Positions 16,820-26,645 of a stretch of 64,000 nucleotides of DNA are shown one piece after another. Numbering within the stretch: the first letter of the stretch is position 1; each line of letters opens with the position of its first letter. Origin of the DNA: Caldifermentibacillus hisashii (lineage in GTDB: Bacteria > Bacillota > Bacilli > Bacillales > Caldibacillaceae); the NCBI RefSeq assembly GCF_027568575.1, contig NZ_JANUVP010000007.1. One strand, 5' to 3'. The notes under the pieces are model-generated. The model ran no database searches, was not told where the DNA came from, and saw nothing but the letters and a program-made list of their open reading frames with translations. The position numbers and the translations under genes were made by a program.

Positions 16820-18015
16820 TGCATCTGATGAAAAGAACCAATTCCGTTTTGAAGTTCATCGGGCTGATTGGACTTGTAGCAGCAAGCTTTAGTTTTGCCA
16901 TGTTTCAAGGGGGATTTGTCAGCTGGTTTTTATTTGGAAGTTTTCTGCCTATTGCCTTTTACTCCATCCTACTAAACTTTTATCCAATAACACGAATTGA
17001 TATTAAGAGGGTGCTTGATAAAACGGAGTACGTTAATGGTGAAATGGTATCGGTAAAAATTCATATAACCTTGCCCTATCGTATTCCTCTCGTCTATCTA
17101 TTTATTAAAGATGAAGTTTCTGAACGTTCAGGGAGTCGTCCGTTTTCAGGAACAACAGTATTATTTCCGTTATTTTCAAAAGAACGAACGTTTACTTACC
17201 ACCACAATTTATTGCCACGTGGGGAGTACACCTTTCACAAGATACGAATCCAAATGGGTGATCTGTTGGGCTTGACCCGGAAAGAGGTAGTTGTAGAGCA
17301 ATTGGAAAAAATCATCGTATATCCGGCGTATATTGAAATGAAATATGATCCTTTCAAAACCTTATTTGAATCGGGAATGACTGCAGCAAAGGATGTAGCC
17401 CAAAGAGACTCCACAATGGCGATAAGTACACGTACCTATCAATCCGGCGATAGGTTTTCCTGGATTCACTGGAAACAGACTGCAAGAAAAAATGAAATAA
17501 TGACAAAGGAATTTGAACAGCGACAAAGCCAAGATGTATTACTTATTTTAGATCGCACACCCAGTCCAAGTTTTGAGTTAGCTGTAAAATTTACTGCTTC
17601 AATTGTTCGATCCGCTGTAAAAGTAGGGGCTAACATCGGTCTTCTTTCATATGGAGCGGAAAGACAATATTTCCCTGTTCAGGGAAGAGAAGCACAACTC
17701 CGAACATTGAATTATCATTTAGCAACTGTGAACGATGATTTAAACTATGACTTTCATAGAATTTTAGAAACAGAGATATTTTTGAAAAAACCCGGTCAAA
17801 CGATGATCTTCCTTGTCTGTCAACTAAGAAAAGAAGTTATAGAAAAAATAACTGACCTTTATACTCGAAATAATGAAATTGGTATTTTTTTGATAAAATC
17901 CCGGCTTGAAAAAGTTAAGCCTGAAGAGGCCGCTTTATTGGAGTATGCCAAGGGTAAGGGCTTGAATGCAAAAGTAGTGCGTGAAAGTGATTTTACCAAG
18001 GCTTTTGAGAGGTGA
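16816..18015 (+). CDS. yeaD: DUF58 protein (von Willebrand A-like fold)
   Basis: 399-residue protein with two N-terminal membrane helices (about residues 12-55) and a C-terminal DUF58 domain. The diagnostic motif YQSGDRFSWIHWKQTARK is at about residues 213-230, with VLLILDRTPS following as the vWA-like strand. DUF58 proteins are encoded almost always with MoxR ATPases and transglutaminase-like proteins, as here. It overlaps both neighbours by 4 bp, indicating coupled translation. Confidence 0.93.
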   Translation: MMHLMKRTNSVLKFIGLIGLVAASFSFAMFQGGFVSWFLFGSFLPIAFYSILLNFYPITRIDIKRVLDKTEYVNGEMVSVKIHITLPYRIPLVYLFIKDEVSERSGSRPFSGTTVLFPLFSKERTFTYHHNLLPRGEYTFHKIRIQMGDLLGLTRKEVVVEQLEKIIVYPAYIEMKYDPFKTLFESGMTAAKDVAQRDSTMAISTRTYQSGDRFSWIHWKQTARKNEIMTKEFEQRQSQDVLLILDRTPSPSFELAVKFTASIVRSAVKVGANIGLLSYGAERQYFPVQGREAQLRTLNYHLATVNDDLNYDFHRILETEIFLKKPGQTMIFLVCQLRKEVIEKITDLYTRNNEIGIFLIKSRLEKVKPEEAALLEYAKGKGLNAKVVRESDFTKAFER

Positions 18016-20252
18016 TTACGATTAGAAAGCAAAAAGGTCTACAGACGTTTATTTTATATGTGATCGGATTTATCCTTATTTGGGAATGGCTCCGTCCTTT
18101 ACAACAGATAACCGAAATAAAAAATTTACAGGTATTTCTTGGTTTTCTGGTTATTTGCTTTGTATTAAGTTTTCTTGGTGTTCATTGGATTTTAAGAATA
18201 ATTATTAATGGTTGCTACATGATATTGGTAATTAACCACTTATATTACCAAGAGCCGCTTATCACACTCTTAAAGTTGGATACAATTATAAAAGATTTTG
18301 CTTTAAATATCGGTCATGTTTTCAGGATGGATTGGCTCGGACTGACGAATTCATTTCGAACATTTCTACTGTTCGTCACACTGGATTGTATTGTCTTTCT
18401 ATATACATTTTGGGTGAAGAAGCGAAAAGGTATTTTTTTCTTTGTTTTGATCACGATTATTTACTTGGCTATTCTTGATACATTTTTTCCGTTTCAAGCA
18501 GATTATGCGGTGATTCGCACTTTTATTATCGGCTTGACGGCAACGGGATTGGCACATTTTTCAAAATTGGTGGAGCAGGAAAGGCTCACTGTTTCCTTTG
18601 CGTTAATAAAAAGATGGCCTATCCCGTTAGTTGTCATAATCCTTGTATGTGCGGGTGTGGGAATAGTTATTCCAAAGCCTGGTCCGATTTGGCCGGATCC
18701 GATGCCTTATGTTGTTACGTTTGCCAATCAGGAAGATGGAAATATGCTGAATGCAAAGGGAAAACTGCATAAAATTGGTTATGATGAAGACGATACCCAA
18801 CTTGGGGGCGGGTTTATCAAAGATGATACACCGGTTTTTACGGTTAAGTCCCCGGAGAAACAGTATTGGCGGGTGGAAACGAAAGATTTTTATTCAGGAA
18901 AAGGGTGGGTTGTTTCTGAAAAAGATAATTTTCAGCAAATAAAAGATTCAGAGGAACTGCCTATTTACTCGGTTGAACCGGAATATCTTGGTGAAACATC
19001 AGAATTGGAAGTTGTCTTTATGGAAAGACGAGATCATGTCATCTATCCACAAGGGGTAAATAGACTCAAATTTCATAAGCAAAACTTTTATCATTATAAT
19101 GAAGCCAATGAGAAGATTCAAATTCCACCCGATAACCAATTATCATCCTACACGGTGCAATATCAGCGTCCTGCTTTTATTATAGAAGATTTAAAAAATG
19201 TAACCGCATCTGAAAATTTGAGGAAGGACATGCCGGATTTTTATACCCGGTATACGCAATTGCCTGAGAATTTACCGGCTAGGGTTAAAGAACTTGCCAT
19301 TCAGTTAACTGAAAATGAAAGTAATCAGTATGACAAAGTAAAAGCAATCGAGGAGTATTTACAAAGTTCCCGGTTTACCTATAAAACGGAGAATATCCCA
19401 ATTCCCGGCAAAGAAGAGGATTACGTTGACCAGTTTTTATTTGAAACGATGATCGGCTATTGTGATAACTTTTCAACATCAATGGCGGTCCTGCTCCGTT
19501 CTGTCGGGATCCCCTCCAGATGGGTGAAAGGTTATACTGGGGGTACAGTTATTGGCTCTGAGGGTGAGTTGACAACATATAAAATTACAAATAATAACGC
19601 CCATTCATGGGTAGAGGTATATTTTTCCGGTATTGGCTGGGTTCCATTTGAGCCGACAAATGGGTTTACAAACGCGGTTGATTTTATTGAAGAAACCGAA
19701 ACCGTAAGTACAGAAAATGCTCTGCAACAGGAACGAGAATCAGAACCTAATGTCCAGCCAGAGGAACCAAATCAACAAAGAAAACAACAAACAGAACAAC
19801 AAATAGAAGAACAATCAGAGACAAATAGTGATAAAGAAACAAAACCATTTACCATAAATAACGATTGGAAAAATGTAAAAATTTGGTGGGTAATCGGTGG
19901 AATTTTGGCTGGCATTTTTGTTTTGTTGAGTTATATTTTACGTCGACGTTGGCTGCCTTATTGGGTAATTTTTCAGTATCGAAATAAAAATGATGCAAAG
20001 TCTTTTATGCCGGCGTATTTGGCACTTTTAAAGAGACTGGAAAAATCAGGAGTCATAAAAGAAGAGGATGAGACATTAAACCAATTTGCAAAGAGGGTCG
20101 ATGAATTTTTTAACAATGATTTTATGAGCCGGTTAACGGAACAATATGAACGCTATCTATACCGGAATGAGCAGGTTGATACCGGCTGGGGCTCTTGTAA
20201 ACCAATTTGGGAGGAGTTAATGAAGCTTGCGGCAGAGAAAAAACTTACTTGA
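18012..20252 (+). CDS. yebA: Transglutaminase-like membrane protein (TgpA type)
   Basis: 746-residue membrane protein. Several helices fill residues ~10-215, then an external domain containing a transglutaminase-like fold, and another helix near 630. The catalytic cysteine is in IGYCDNFSTSMAVLLRS (about residue 483), the histidine in NAHSWVEVYF (about 530) and an acidic residue in VPFEPT. Residues ~570-610 are a Gln/Glu-rich linker before the last helix. GTG 18012 overlaps the previous stop. Family members are essential in some bacteria, but the cross-linking or protease substrate is not known. Confidence 0.92.
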   Translation: MITIRKQKGLQTFILYVIGFILIWEWLRPLQQITEIKNLQVFLGFLVICFVLSFLGVHWILRIIINGCYMILVINHLYYQEPLITLLKLDTIIKDFALNIGHVFRMDWLGLTNSFRTFLLFVTLDCIVFLYTFWVKKRKGIFFFVLITIIYLAILDTFFPFQADYAVIRTFIIGLTATGLAHFSKLVEQERLTVSFALIKRWPIPLVVIILVCAGVGIVIPKPGPIWPDPMPYVVTFANQEDGNMLNAKGKLHKIGYDEDDTQLGGGFIKDDTPVFTVKSPEKQYWRVETKDFYSGKGWVVSEKDNFQQIKDSEELPIYSVEPEYLGETSELEVVFMERRDHVIYPQGVNRLKFHKQNFYHYNEANEKIQIPPDNQLSSYTVQYQRPAFIIEDLKNVTASENLRKDMPDFYTRYTQLPENLPARVKELAIQLTENESNQYDKVKAIEEYLQSSRFTYKTENIPIPGKEEDYVDQFLFETMIGYCDNFSTSMAVLLRSVGIPSRWVKGYTGGTVIGSEGELTTYKITNNNAHSWVEVYFSGIGWVPFEPTNGFTNAVDFIEETETVSTENALQQERESEPNVQPEEPNQQRKQQTEQQIEEQSETNSDKETKPFTINNDWKNVKIWWVIGGILAGIFVLLSYILRRRWLPYWVIFQYRNKNDAKSFMPAYLALLKRLEKSGVIKEEDETLNQFAKRVDEFFNNDFMSRLTEQYERYLYRNEQVDTGWGSCKPIWEELMKLAAEKKLT

Positions 20253-20277
20253 CCTTATGTTGAATACACTTTACAAT
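20249..20277 (+). promoter_or_regulatory. Promoter of guaA
   Basis: TTGACC (20249-20254), 17-bp spacer, TACAAT (20272-20277), overlapping the end of yebA. Transcription would begin just before the riboswitch. Confidence 0.7.
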
Positions 20278-20310
20278 AATGACGTTCAGTAAAACTTGAT
20301 AAATTCCATT

Positions 20311-20381
20311 CCTTCATATATCCTCGATAATATGGTTCGAGAGTCTCTACCAAACTACCGAAAATAGTTTGACTATGAAGG
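20311..20381 (+). ncRNA. Guanine-class purine riboswitch aptamer (guaA leader)
   Basis: P1 CCTTCATA/TATGAAGG closes the element, with P2 CTCGA...TCGAG and P3 CAAACTA...TAGTTTG and the conserved junction GTCTCTACC. The specificity position in TTTGACTATG is C, indicating guanine rather than adenine. Confidence 0.93.
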
Positions 20382-20441
20382 CAGTTTTCTAATTTGTTCT
20401 TTTGAATCGGTAATTAATCCCTTCAAAAAATAACTTAAACG

Positions 20442-20482
20442 AAAACTAGAAACTGCCTTTACTGGTAGGGTCTAGTTTTTCT
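20442..20482 (+). terminator. Expression-platform terminator of the guaA riboswitch
   Basis: AAAACTAGA pairs with TCTAGTTTT, followed by T's. AACTGCC inside its loop is complementary to GGCAGTT just after the aptamer P1, giving a plausible antiterminator. Confidence 0.8.
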
Positions 20483-20609
20483 TATATGTTTATTTCCTTT
20501 TATATCGAAGCCGTAGAGGATTTGTGCAATTTCACGCTGGATGTGACGATGGATATATTCATTGGAACGGGTATACTGATATAAACAATAGATTGAAGAG
20601 GTGGACAGA

Positions 20610-22157
20610 TTGGTTAATACAACAAAAGAGCGGGAAATGATTATTGTCTTGGATTTTGGCAGTCAATATAATCAATTAATTACAAGGAGAATCCGAGAAT
20701 TTGGCGTGTATAGTGAACTGCATCGACATACAATAACGGCTGAGGAAATAAAGAAGATGAATGTAAAAGGCATCATTTTCTCCGGTGGTCCGAATAGTGT
20801 GTATGATGAGTCGGCTTTCACTTGTGATGAAAAGATTTTTGAGCTGGGAGTCCCCGTTTTAGGGATTTGTTACGGAATGCAGTTAATGGCCAAACATTTT
20901 GGCGGGAAAGTGGAAAAGGCTGAAACCCGTGAGTACGGGAAAGCGGAAATTCAAGTAAGTACGAATAAAGTTTTGTTTCAAAATTTGCCCGAACAACAAG
21001 TTGTGTGGATGAGTCATGGTGATCTGGTGAAAGAAGTACCAAGTGGATTCACTGTTGACGCAGAAAGTTCATCCTGCCCAATTGCTGCGATGAGTAATGA
21101 AGAAAAAAAACTTTATGGCGTTCAATTCCATCCTGAAGTTCGCCATTCGGTTTACGGTAATGATTTGCTAAAGAATTTTGTATTCGGTATTTGTGGCAGT
21201 GAAGCAAATTGGTCGATGGATCAATTTATCGAAATGGAAATCGAAAAAATTCGTGAAACCGTTGGCGATAAAAAAGTTCTTTGTGCATTAAGCGGCGGAG
21301 TTGACTCTTCCGTTGTTGCGGTTTTAATCCATAAAGCAATCGGCGACCAGTTAACATGTATCTTTGTTGATCATGGGTTACTTCGGAAAGGAGAAGCCGA
21401 AAGTGTTATGGAAACATTCGGCGATAAATTCCATATGCATGTAATCAAAGTTGATGCCCAAAAACGCTTCCTGGATAAACTGAGAGGTGTCAGTGATCCG
21501 GAACAAAAGCGGAAAATTATCGGCAATGAATTTATTTATGTTTTTGATGACGAGGCTCATAAATTACAAGGTATTGAATTTTTAGCTCAAGGGACATTGT
21601 ATACGGATATTATTGAAAGCGGAACGGCTACTGCACAAACAATTAAATCCCACCATAATGTCGGCGGTCTTCCGGAAGATATGAATTTTAAATTAATCGA
21701 ACCGTTAAACACGTTATTTAAAGATGAAGTTCGTGCCCTCGGAACTGCTCTTGGAATTCCGGATGAAATTGTATGGCGCCAACCATTCCCGGGTCCGGGT
21801 CTGGGGATTCGGGTCTTGGGTGAAGTAACCGAAGAAAAATTGGAGATTGTCCGGGAATCAGATTGGATTTTACGGGATGAAATTAAGAAGGCTGGCTTGG
21901 ATCGCGATATATGGCAATATTTTACCGTCCTACCCAATATTCGCAGTGTCGGTGTCATGGGGGATGCTAGAACCTATGATTACACGATTGGCATTCGTGC
22001 AGTCACATCGATTGACGGTATGACTTCAGATTGGGCGCGGATTCCGTGGGAAGTACTGGAAAAAATTTCAACGCGAATCGTTAATGAAGTTCCTCATGTA
22101 AATCGGGTTGTCTATGACATCACAAGCAAACCACCGGCAACGATTGAGTGGGAATAA
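20610..22157 (+). CDS. guaA: GMP synthase (glutamine-hydrolysing)
   Basis: Cytosolic enzyme converting XMP to GMP with glutamine and ATP, 515 residues. The glutaminase domain carries the nucleophile in GICYGMQLMAKHFGG and the His/Glu pair in QFHPEV. The ATP-pyrophosphatase P-loop is SGGVDSS, and the C-terminal dimerisation domain ends KPPATIEWE. The start is TTG 20610 with GAGGTGG 5 nt upstream; the in-frame GTG at 20601 lies inside that site. It is controlled by the riboswitch above, so expression should fall when guanine is plentiful. Confidence 0.97.
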   Translation: MVNTTKEREMIIVLDFGSQYNQLITRRIREFGVYSELHRHTITAEEIKKMNVKGIIFSGGPNSVYDESAFTCDEKIFELGVPVLGICYGMQLMAKHFGGKVEKAETREYGKAEIQVSTNKVLFQNLPEQQVVWMSHGDLVKEVPSGFTVDAESSSCPIAAMSNEEKKLYGVQFHPEVRHSVYGNDLLKNFVFGICGSEANWSMDQFIEMEIEKIRETVGDKKVLCALSGGVDSSVVAVLIHKAIGDQLTCIFVDHGLLRKGEAESVMETFGDKFHMHVIKVDAQKRFLDKLRGVSDPEQKRKIIGNEFIYVFDDEAHKLQGIEFLAQGTLYTDIIESGTATAQTIKSHHNVGGLPEDMNFKLIEPLNTLFKDEVRALGTALGIPDEIVWRQPFPGPGLGIRVLGEVTEEKLEIVRESDWILRDEIKKAGLDRDIWQYFTVLPNIRSVGVMGDARTYDYTIGIRAVTSIDGMTSDWARIPWEVLEKISTRIVNEVPHVNRVVYDITSKPPATIEWE

Positions 22158-22242
22158 AAGGCTAACTTGATTTGAAGAGGGAACACCTATTTATAATGGC
22201 TTTTCCTAATCTAATATGGATAAAATGATTTAAAAAAGATAG

Positions 22243-22278
22243 TTCCCTGCCAAAAACAAAATTTGGCAGGGAATTTTT
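22243..22278 (+). terminator. Terminator after guaA
   Basis: Perfect 12-bp stem TTCCCTGCCAAA/TTTGGCAGGGAA followed by TTTTT. Confidence 0.92.
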
Positions 22279-22436
22279 CAGCATTTATTGTGGCTTTGAA
22301 ATAAATTTTATATTTTATAATAAAGATTAATCATTTGGAACAAAGTTTGATACAATTAATTTAATGAGTGAGAGCAAGATAATCCAACAATCGAGTCGTT
22401 TTGTAGAAGAAAATCATTCAAAAGGAAGGTGTACAA

Positions 22437-22628
22437 ATGGCAAAACCAATTTGTCCAAAGTGTAAGAGCGAAGATATTAAAAAAGGTGTAATGGGCGCTT
22501 CTTTCGGACAGGTTCAGATGTTTCCTGAAAATATAAGAGGAAAGTCTTCACCTATTTCAGCAGAGTATTGCAATGAATGCGGATATATTATAGCTCTTTA
22601 CGTGGAAAATCCAAAGAATGTAGGATAA
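22437..22628 (+). CDS. Small zinc-ribbon protein
   Basis: 63 residues with two CxxC pairs, CPKCKS near the start and YCNECGY near residue 43, a typical zinc ribbon. ATG 22437 follows AAGGAAGGTG. It is not recognised as any named protein. It is the first gene of the accessory interval after guaA. Confidence 0.7.
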   Translation: MAKPICPKCKSEDIKKGVMGASFGQVQMFPENIRGKSSPISAEYCNECGYIIALYVENPKNVG

Positions 22629-22698
22629 CTGTGACTTTGAAATAAAGTTAAGACGTTTGAAAAAAGTTGCGGTGTTTATAAAAAATATGGGAAATTTT

Positions 22699-22735
22699 AC
22701 CCCTCTGGATTATACGTTGTCCAAAGGGCGTTTTT
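22699..22735 (+). terminator. Weak terminator after the zinc-ribbon gene
   Basis: CCCT-C-TGGA pairs imperfectly with TCCA-A-AGGG, followed by CGTTTTTA. Confidence 0.5.
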
Positions 22736-22847
22736 ATGTTAAAAATAGGCTGTTTTCGTAAACTTTGTTGCTTTCTAAGGCGAAAAATAAACATTGTAAT
22801 AAAATTTTATAGATATTCAATTTATATTATTGAAAGGACCATTCCTT

Positions 22848-23086
22848 ATGATGGGATATTCTTATATCCGCTATATTTTCTCAGGAATAGAACATACGGA
22901 AGTATCGGATAAGCAGGACTATATTAAAAGAAGACGAATGGTTGTTAATCGTTCTTTGTTAGCAGGCGTGACCTTTTTATTATATTTCTAATCGTTAAAG
23001 GAATTCCGAGTAATTGGGAAGAGGGATTAGACTTGATTGCATTGCCGATACTTTTCACGATTTTTTATTTGACTACATTTCACTAA
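22848..23086 (+). pseudogene. Small membrane protein gene with a frameshift
   Basis: ATG 22848 behind GAAAGGA opens a frame that stops at 22989-22991 after 47 codons. Shifting the frame just before the stop gives FLIVKGIPSNWEEGLDLIAL and a further hydrophobic segment ending at 23086. Together this would be a protein of about 79 residues with two membrane helices. No family is recognised. From 23087 to 23348 only scattered stops and no supportable gene are seen. Confidence 0.5.
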
Positions 23087-23348
23087 AGCGTTCTTACAAA
23101 AAGAATAAGGATCTGACAGATGACTAACGGTAATCTATGCAGAGGAAAAATATTTGTAAAAAGCAATGGCTATCAAACGGTAGTGCGGTAGGGGTTAACA
23201 AGCCAATTTTACGTGCCAACAAACAAAGCGTACATACTTTGTTTATGCTCACTTTTTTAAAAATGTTGATGAATTCCATTTTAAAGCATGTTATCGTTAT
23301 TTGTGAGGAGCTACTGGCCAGTCTCCAATATATTTTTAGGAGGAAATA

Positions 23349-23807
23349 ATGAACTATAAGATTGAAATTTTAAATGAAAATAAAATGGTTTATATGAGAA
23401 ACACTGGTGCGTATGGTAGCCGTAAAAATTTTGATATGATGAAAGATTTTAAGAGTTGGATTGCCCAAAATGATTTAACAAAAACTTTATTAGAAAACGG
23501 GATTTATGGTATTGCTCAAGATAATCCAGAAATAATACCACCTGAAAAGTGCAGATATGATCTAGTTTTAATTACTGATGAAGATTTCTCCCAAGACAAC
23601 AAGGTTAAGACTGGATATTTTAGGGGCGGAAAATATGCAGTTTTTACGGTCAGACATACTACAGAAGCAGTTCAGCAGTTTTGGAAGGAATTGCCCGAAT
23701 ATATAAGAGAAAATGATTTAAATATCTGTGAAGAACCGATAATAGAACGATATAAAGAAGAGGAAGGTGAAGACAAAATCTGTGAGTTTTTAATTCCTAT
23801 TAAATAA
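23349..23807 (+). CDS. GyrI-like / AraC effector-binding domain protein
   Basis: 152-residue protein corresponding to the small-molecule-binding domain found at the C-terminus of AraC regulators and alone in SbmC/GyrI. Typical features are the N-terminal strand, YGIAQDNPEIIPPEKCRYDLVL and GGKYAVFTVRHT. No helix-turn-helix is present. The start ATG 23349 has AGGAGG. Just upstream there may be remains of a DNA-binding part, but nothing readable in one frame, so it could be the surviving half of a regulator or a genuine stand-alone protein. Confidence 0.75.
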   Translation: MNYKIEILNENKMVYMRNTGAYGSRKNFDMMKDFKSWIAQNDLTKTLLENGIYGIAQDNPEIIPPEKCRYDLVLITDEDFSQDNKVKTGYFRGGKYAVFTVRHTTEAVQQFWKELPEYIRENDLNICEEPIIERYKEEEGEDKICEFLIPIK

Positions 23808-23992
23808 ATTTATAGCAAAAGGAGTTGTTTGAAATAGAATATAGTAAAAACTGATATGTTTGGTAAAGAAGAGGCAAACAAGTATGAGATGGAAATTTGA
23901 ATCTCTGTTGTTTAATTTAGGCTTTAGTTGCACGGGAATAAAGATGTTTTTTTAAAAAGTGTAGTTTATGAATTGAAATGGGGTAATATTTT

Positions 23993-24352
23993 ATGTGGAA
24001 AAAAATAGAATGTCTTGCAGTTTTTACGGAGGACATTGAAAAGTCAGTGAATTTCTATCGATCGCTAGGTCTAACCAAGGCGTGGGAAACTTATCAAGAC
24101 GAAGAGAAACAATGGACTCTTGTTGGAATGAGATTTCCTGATGGTAATTCAGAGTTAGTATTAAAAAATAATCCTAATTTAAATTTTGCTGAAACCGAGA
24201 TTGTTGTTGAAGATGTTATAGCATTTTATGAAACATTAAAGAATAATTCTGAAGTTCAGTGGATTCGCACTCCATTTGCTAACTCTTTAGGTGGACACGT
24301 TGCGGTAATGAAAGCCCCGGATGAAAATGTTTTTGTTTTAGTAGGTAAATAA
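23993..24352 (+). CDS. VOC/glyoxalase superfamily protein
   Basis: 119 residues with the vicinal-oxygen-chelate pattern: CLAVFTEDIEKSVNFYRSLGL at the start, then a second half with the metal-ligand-like Glu and HVAVMKAPDENVFVLVG at the end. Such small proteins are lyases, dioxygenases or binding proteins; the function cannot be assigned. ATG 23993 is preceded by GGGG. Confidence 0.75.
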   Translation: MWKKIECLAVFTEDIEKSVNFYRSLGLTKAWETYQDEEKQWTLVGMRFPDGNSELVLKNNPNLNFAETEIVVEDVIAFYETLKNNSEVQWIRTPFANSLGGHVAVMKAPDENVFVLVGK

Positions 24353-24401
24353 ATTGAAAGATACTTCAAGTAACGGGTGCTTTACTTGAATAAGTTCCAC
24401 A

Positions 24402-24463
24402 ATCAAAAGACCCTTAAAAATACGCCATTTTATACATGGTGTGTATTTTTAAGGTCTTTTGAT
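24402..24463. repeat. Long hairpin after the VOC gene
   Basis: ATCAAAAGACC...CCAT pairs with ATGG...GGTCTTTTGAT in a near-perfect stem of about 27 bp. It is longer than usual for a terminator and has no T-run beyond the stem itself; it may act as a bidirectional terminator or be a miniature element. The stretch 24464-24878 holds nothing I can identify. Confidence 0.7.
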
Positions 24464-24878
24464 AAACATACATGAATTAAATGTTAAATAGACTGGTCCT
24501 CATTACTATCCTCTTGATTGATTTTAATTTATAAATAGAATTAAGCATTAAGTTGTTGTAATTTTTATATTTGTAGCTGATTTCTAAAATGAATTAATCA
24601 TATACTAATTAACGAGTAAACTTCAGTATTCCAGAATAGAGCGCTTTAGCAGAATAACGATTCATTTATCGGAGCATTTAGTTGAATGATGACATAACAG
24701 ATATTCAAATTAATTGATATTAAGTTAAAAACAGGATTTTGAGCAAAGTAATAGTAATAATATGATGGAGTGGAAAAATTATAGGAGAGCTGGAAACCTT
24801 TATATTTACTAAGTCCCTACACGAAAGTGCTGTTTGTTGCATTTTTAGTAAAAGTTTTTTGAATAACATTTTCGGCAA

Positions 24879-25045
24879 TCAAAAAAACACATGGGCAGAT
24901 GGCTCAATCTGTTTATGTGTTTTCATAATTCTTTCTATATGTTCTGAAAAACCACATTGATGGATATTCTTATCCAATGTGAATGGATAATCTTTTTTGA
25001 TAAAGCTTCAAAAAGCAAATATTGCTGCTTAACAATATATTGCAT
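24879..25045 (-). pseudogene. Small unknown gene (about 55 residues) with a frameshift in an A-run
   Basis: A strong AGGAGGT precedes ATG 25045. The first frame ends early after about 36 residues, but adding one A to the A6 run (minus strand TCAAAAAAGAT) joins MQYIVKQQYLLFEALS to DYPFTLDKNIHQCGF and on to a stop at 24879-24881. A hairpin (AAAACACAT/ATGTGTTTT, 24884-24923) with a T-run coincides with the end of the restored gene. No family is recognised. It may be decayed, phase-variable or a sequencing error. 25046-25405 shows nothing identifiable. Confidence 0.5.
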
Positions 25046-25405
25046 GACGATTACCTCCTAGAAGCCTTCATCTCATTAAAAAATAAAGATTAGTACATTA
25101 TCTATAAATTCTGTACAAACATAGAGACGGCGTTTTAAACCATCGTTTGGAAACTAAGGTAAACTTTTAGCATGAAAAGGGTTCAAAACGTAGATGGATA
25201 GAAAACAGACGAATTACTTTTCAGAAAAATAGCTAATATTAATAGAATCTTTGGTAAGTTGCATTAAGAAATCTAATGAGATGAAGGTATAATTCTCTCT
25301 CTGTCTCTATAAATTTATTTTCTTTCTTGTTTGTATGAACGGAAACAGCAATGACATATTCGTACCATACTGTGCTTAATAAACTAATTTGTAAAAATGA
25401 AATCA

Positions 25406-26515
25406 TCATGCTTTGAGAAATTTGATAATTTCATTGAAAGCTAAATCCATTCTTCCAACTTGGCAATGTTGTTCTCCACCTGTTTCTTTTGTAAATAGCT
25501 TCGTTTGAATGTTCTTAGAATTGGTCAAACCTTTTTGAATGGTGTATAAACGCTTGTATGGTACGTATTGATCCTCTTTACCAGCTAAAAGCAAACAGTC
25601 TTGATTGATTAGTCTTAAAATTGATTTGGCATTGTGTCTCTTCAAATTGTTTATCAAATCATATGGATTATTTTCTCCAGTGAGTTGATACCCATTATTT
25701 AATTTCCACATCATATCTATATCTTTTGTTGCTATCTTGTTAATTACTTTATTAATCAAAGATTCAGCTTTCATTCTTAATAGAATAGAAAGGCAAGTAA
25801 ATTTCAAAAAGCCCAAATTCATTCTTACCGTATCCATTGGAGAATAAAAGATATCCATGGTAATCACTTTATTTATCCTTTTTTCAAATGCAGCTGCACG
25901 TAATACTAGATAACCTCCCCATGAAAGCCCAATCGCATCAACTTCATTTAAAGAAAAATAATTCAATATTTTAGATACAGGTTTCTCGAAGTTAGGAATA
26001 AATGCAAGTCCTTGTGATGAGGTATTCCCTTGACCAGGACCATCAAATAAAAGAATGTTGTAGTCCGTATTTTTCATATATTTAAAGAAAGAAGCGACCT
26101 CCTCCAAATATCCATCAAAGCCCCCTAGAACCAACAATGTCCTTTGAGCATTGGGATTCTTCAAGAGTAGTGTTGGTAGATACGACCCTTCATATGGTAC
26201 TTCTTTACGTTCAAAATCAAAATCATCATAACTTTTATAAAAATTACGAATAAAGCTGTCATACAGCATTTGTTTTTCTGGATCATCCTTTTTCAAATAA
26301 AACATCGCTTTGTAATAGTTTGCAGCTATTTTAAATTCGTTATTTTGTTCATATTCTTTTGCCTTATTCGACCACCAATAAAACCAAGTATGAAAATCGT
26401 TTATAAATGAACCAATTTCTTTTCTGTCTTGACGTACACATGGATTATCTAAAAAAGGAGAAGTGAAACGATCAATTTGAAAATCGAATTGTTTGTTACC
26501 AGTAAATATAGCCAT
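25406..26515 (-). CDS. Alpha/beta hydrolase (FrsA/DUF1100-like)
   Basis: 369-residue soluble hydrolase. The nucleophile elbow is GLSWGG, the acid is in GKEDQYVPYKR, and the catalytic histidine in GGEQHCQVG, so the triad is intact. An N-terminal helical region of about 130 residues precedes the core, as in FrsA-type esterases and 2,6-dihydropseudooxynicotine hydrolase relatives. ATG 26515 follows AAAGGATG. It is divergent from a broken TetR gene that probably controlled it. The substrate is unknown. Confidence 0.8.
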   Translation of the reverse strand: MAIFTGNKQFDFQIDRFTSPFLDNPCVRQDRKEIGSFINDFHTWFYWWSNKAKEYEQNNEFKIAANYYKAMFYLKKDDPEKQMLYDSFIRNFYKSYDDFDFERKEVPYEGSYLPTLLLKNPNAQRTLLVLGGFDGYLEEVASFFKYMKNTDYNILLFDGPGQGNTSSQGLAFIPNFEKPVSKILNYFSLNEVDAIGLSWGGYLVLRAAAFEKRINKVITMDIFYSPMDTVRMNLGFLKFTCLSILLRMKAESLINKVINKIATKDIDMMWKLNNGYQLTGENNPYDLINNLKRHNAKSILRLINQDCLLLAGKEDQYVPYKRLYTIQKGLTNSKNIQTKLFTKETGGEQHCQVGRMDLAFNEIIKFLKA

Positions 26516-26645
26516 TATGAACACATCCTTTATCCTTATCTCAGTATTCATAATACTTAATAGCTGTAAAATGTTAAGAGTATATTTGACAATATGTTCG
26601 AAAACCTACAAAATTATCATAAATGTACAGAAAGTTGGTGGTATT

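Noticed and set aside
23137..23349. 70-codon frame upstream of the GyrI-like gene
   Set aside because: No ribosome site or conserved pattern; different frames give equally plausible fragments.
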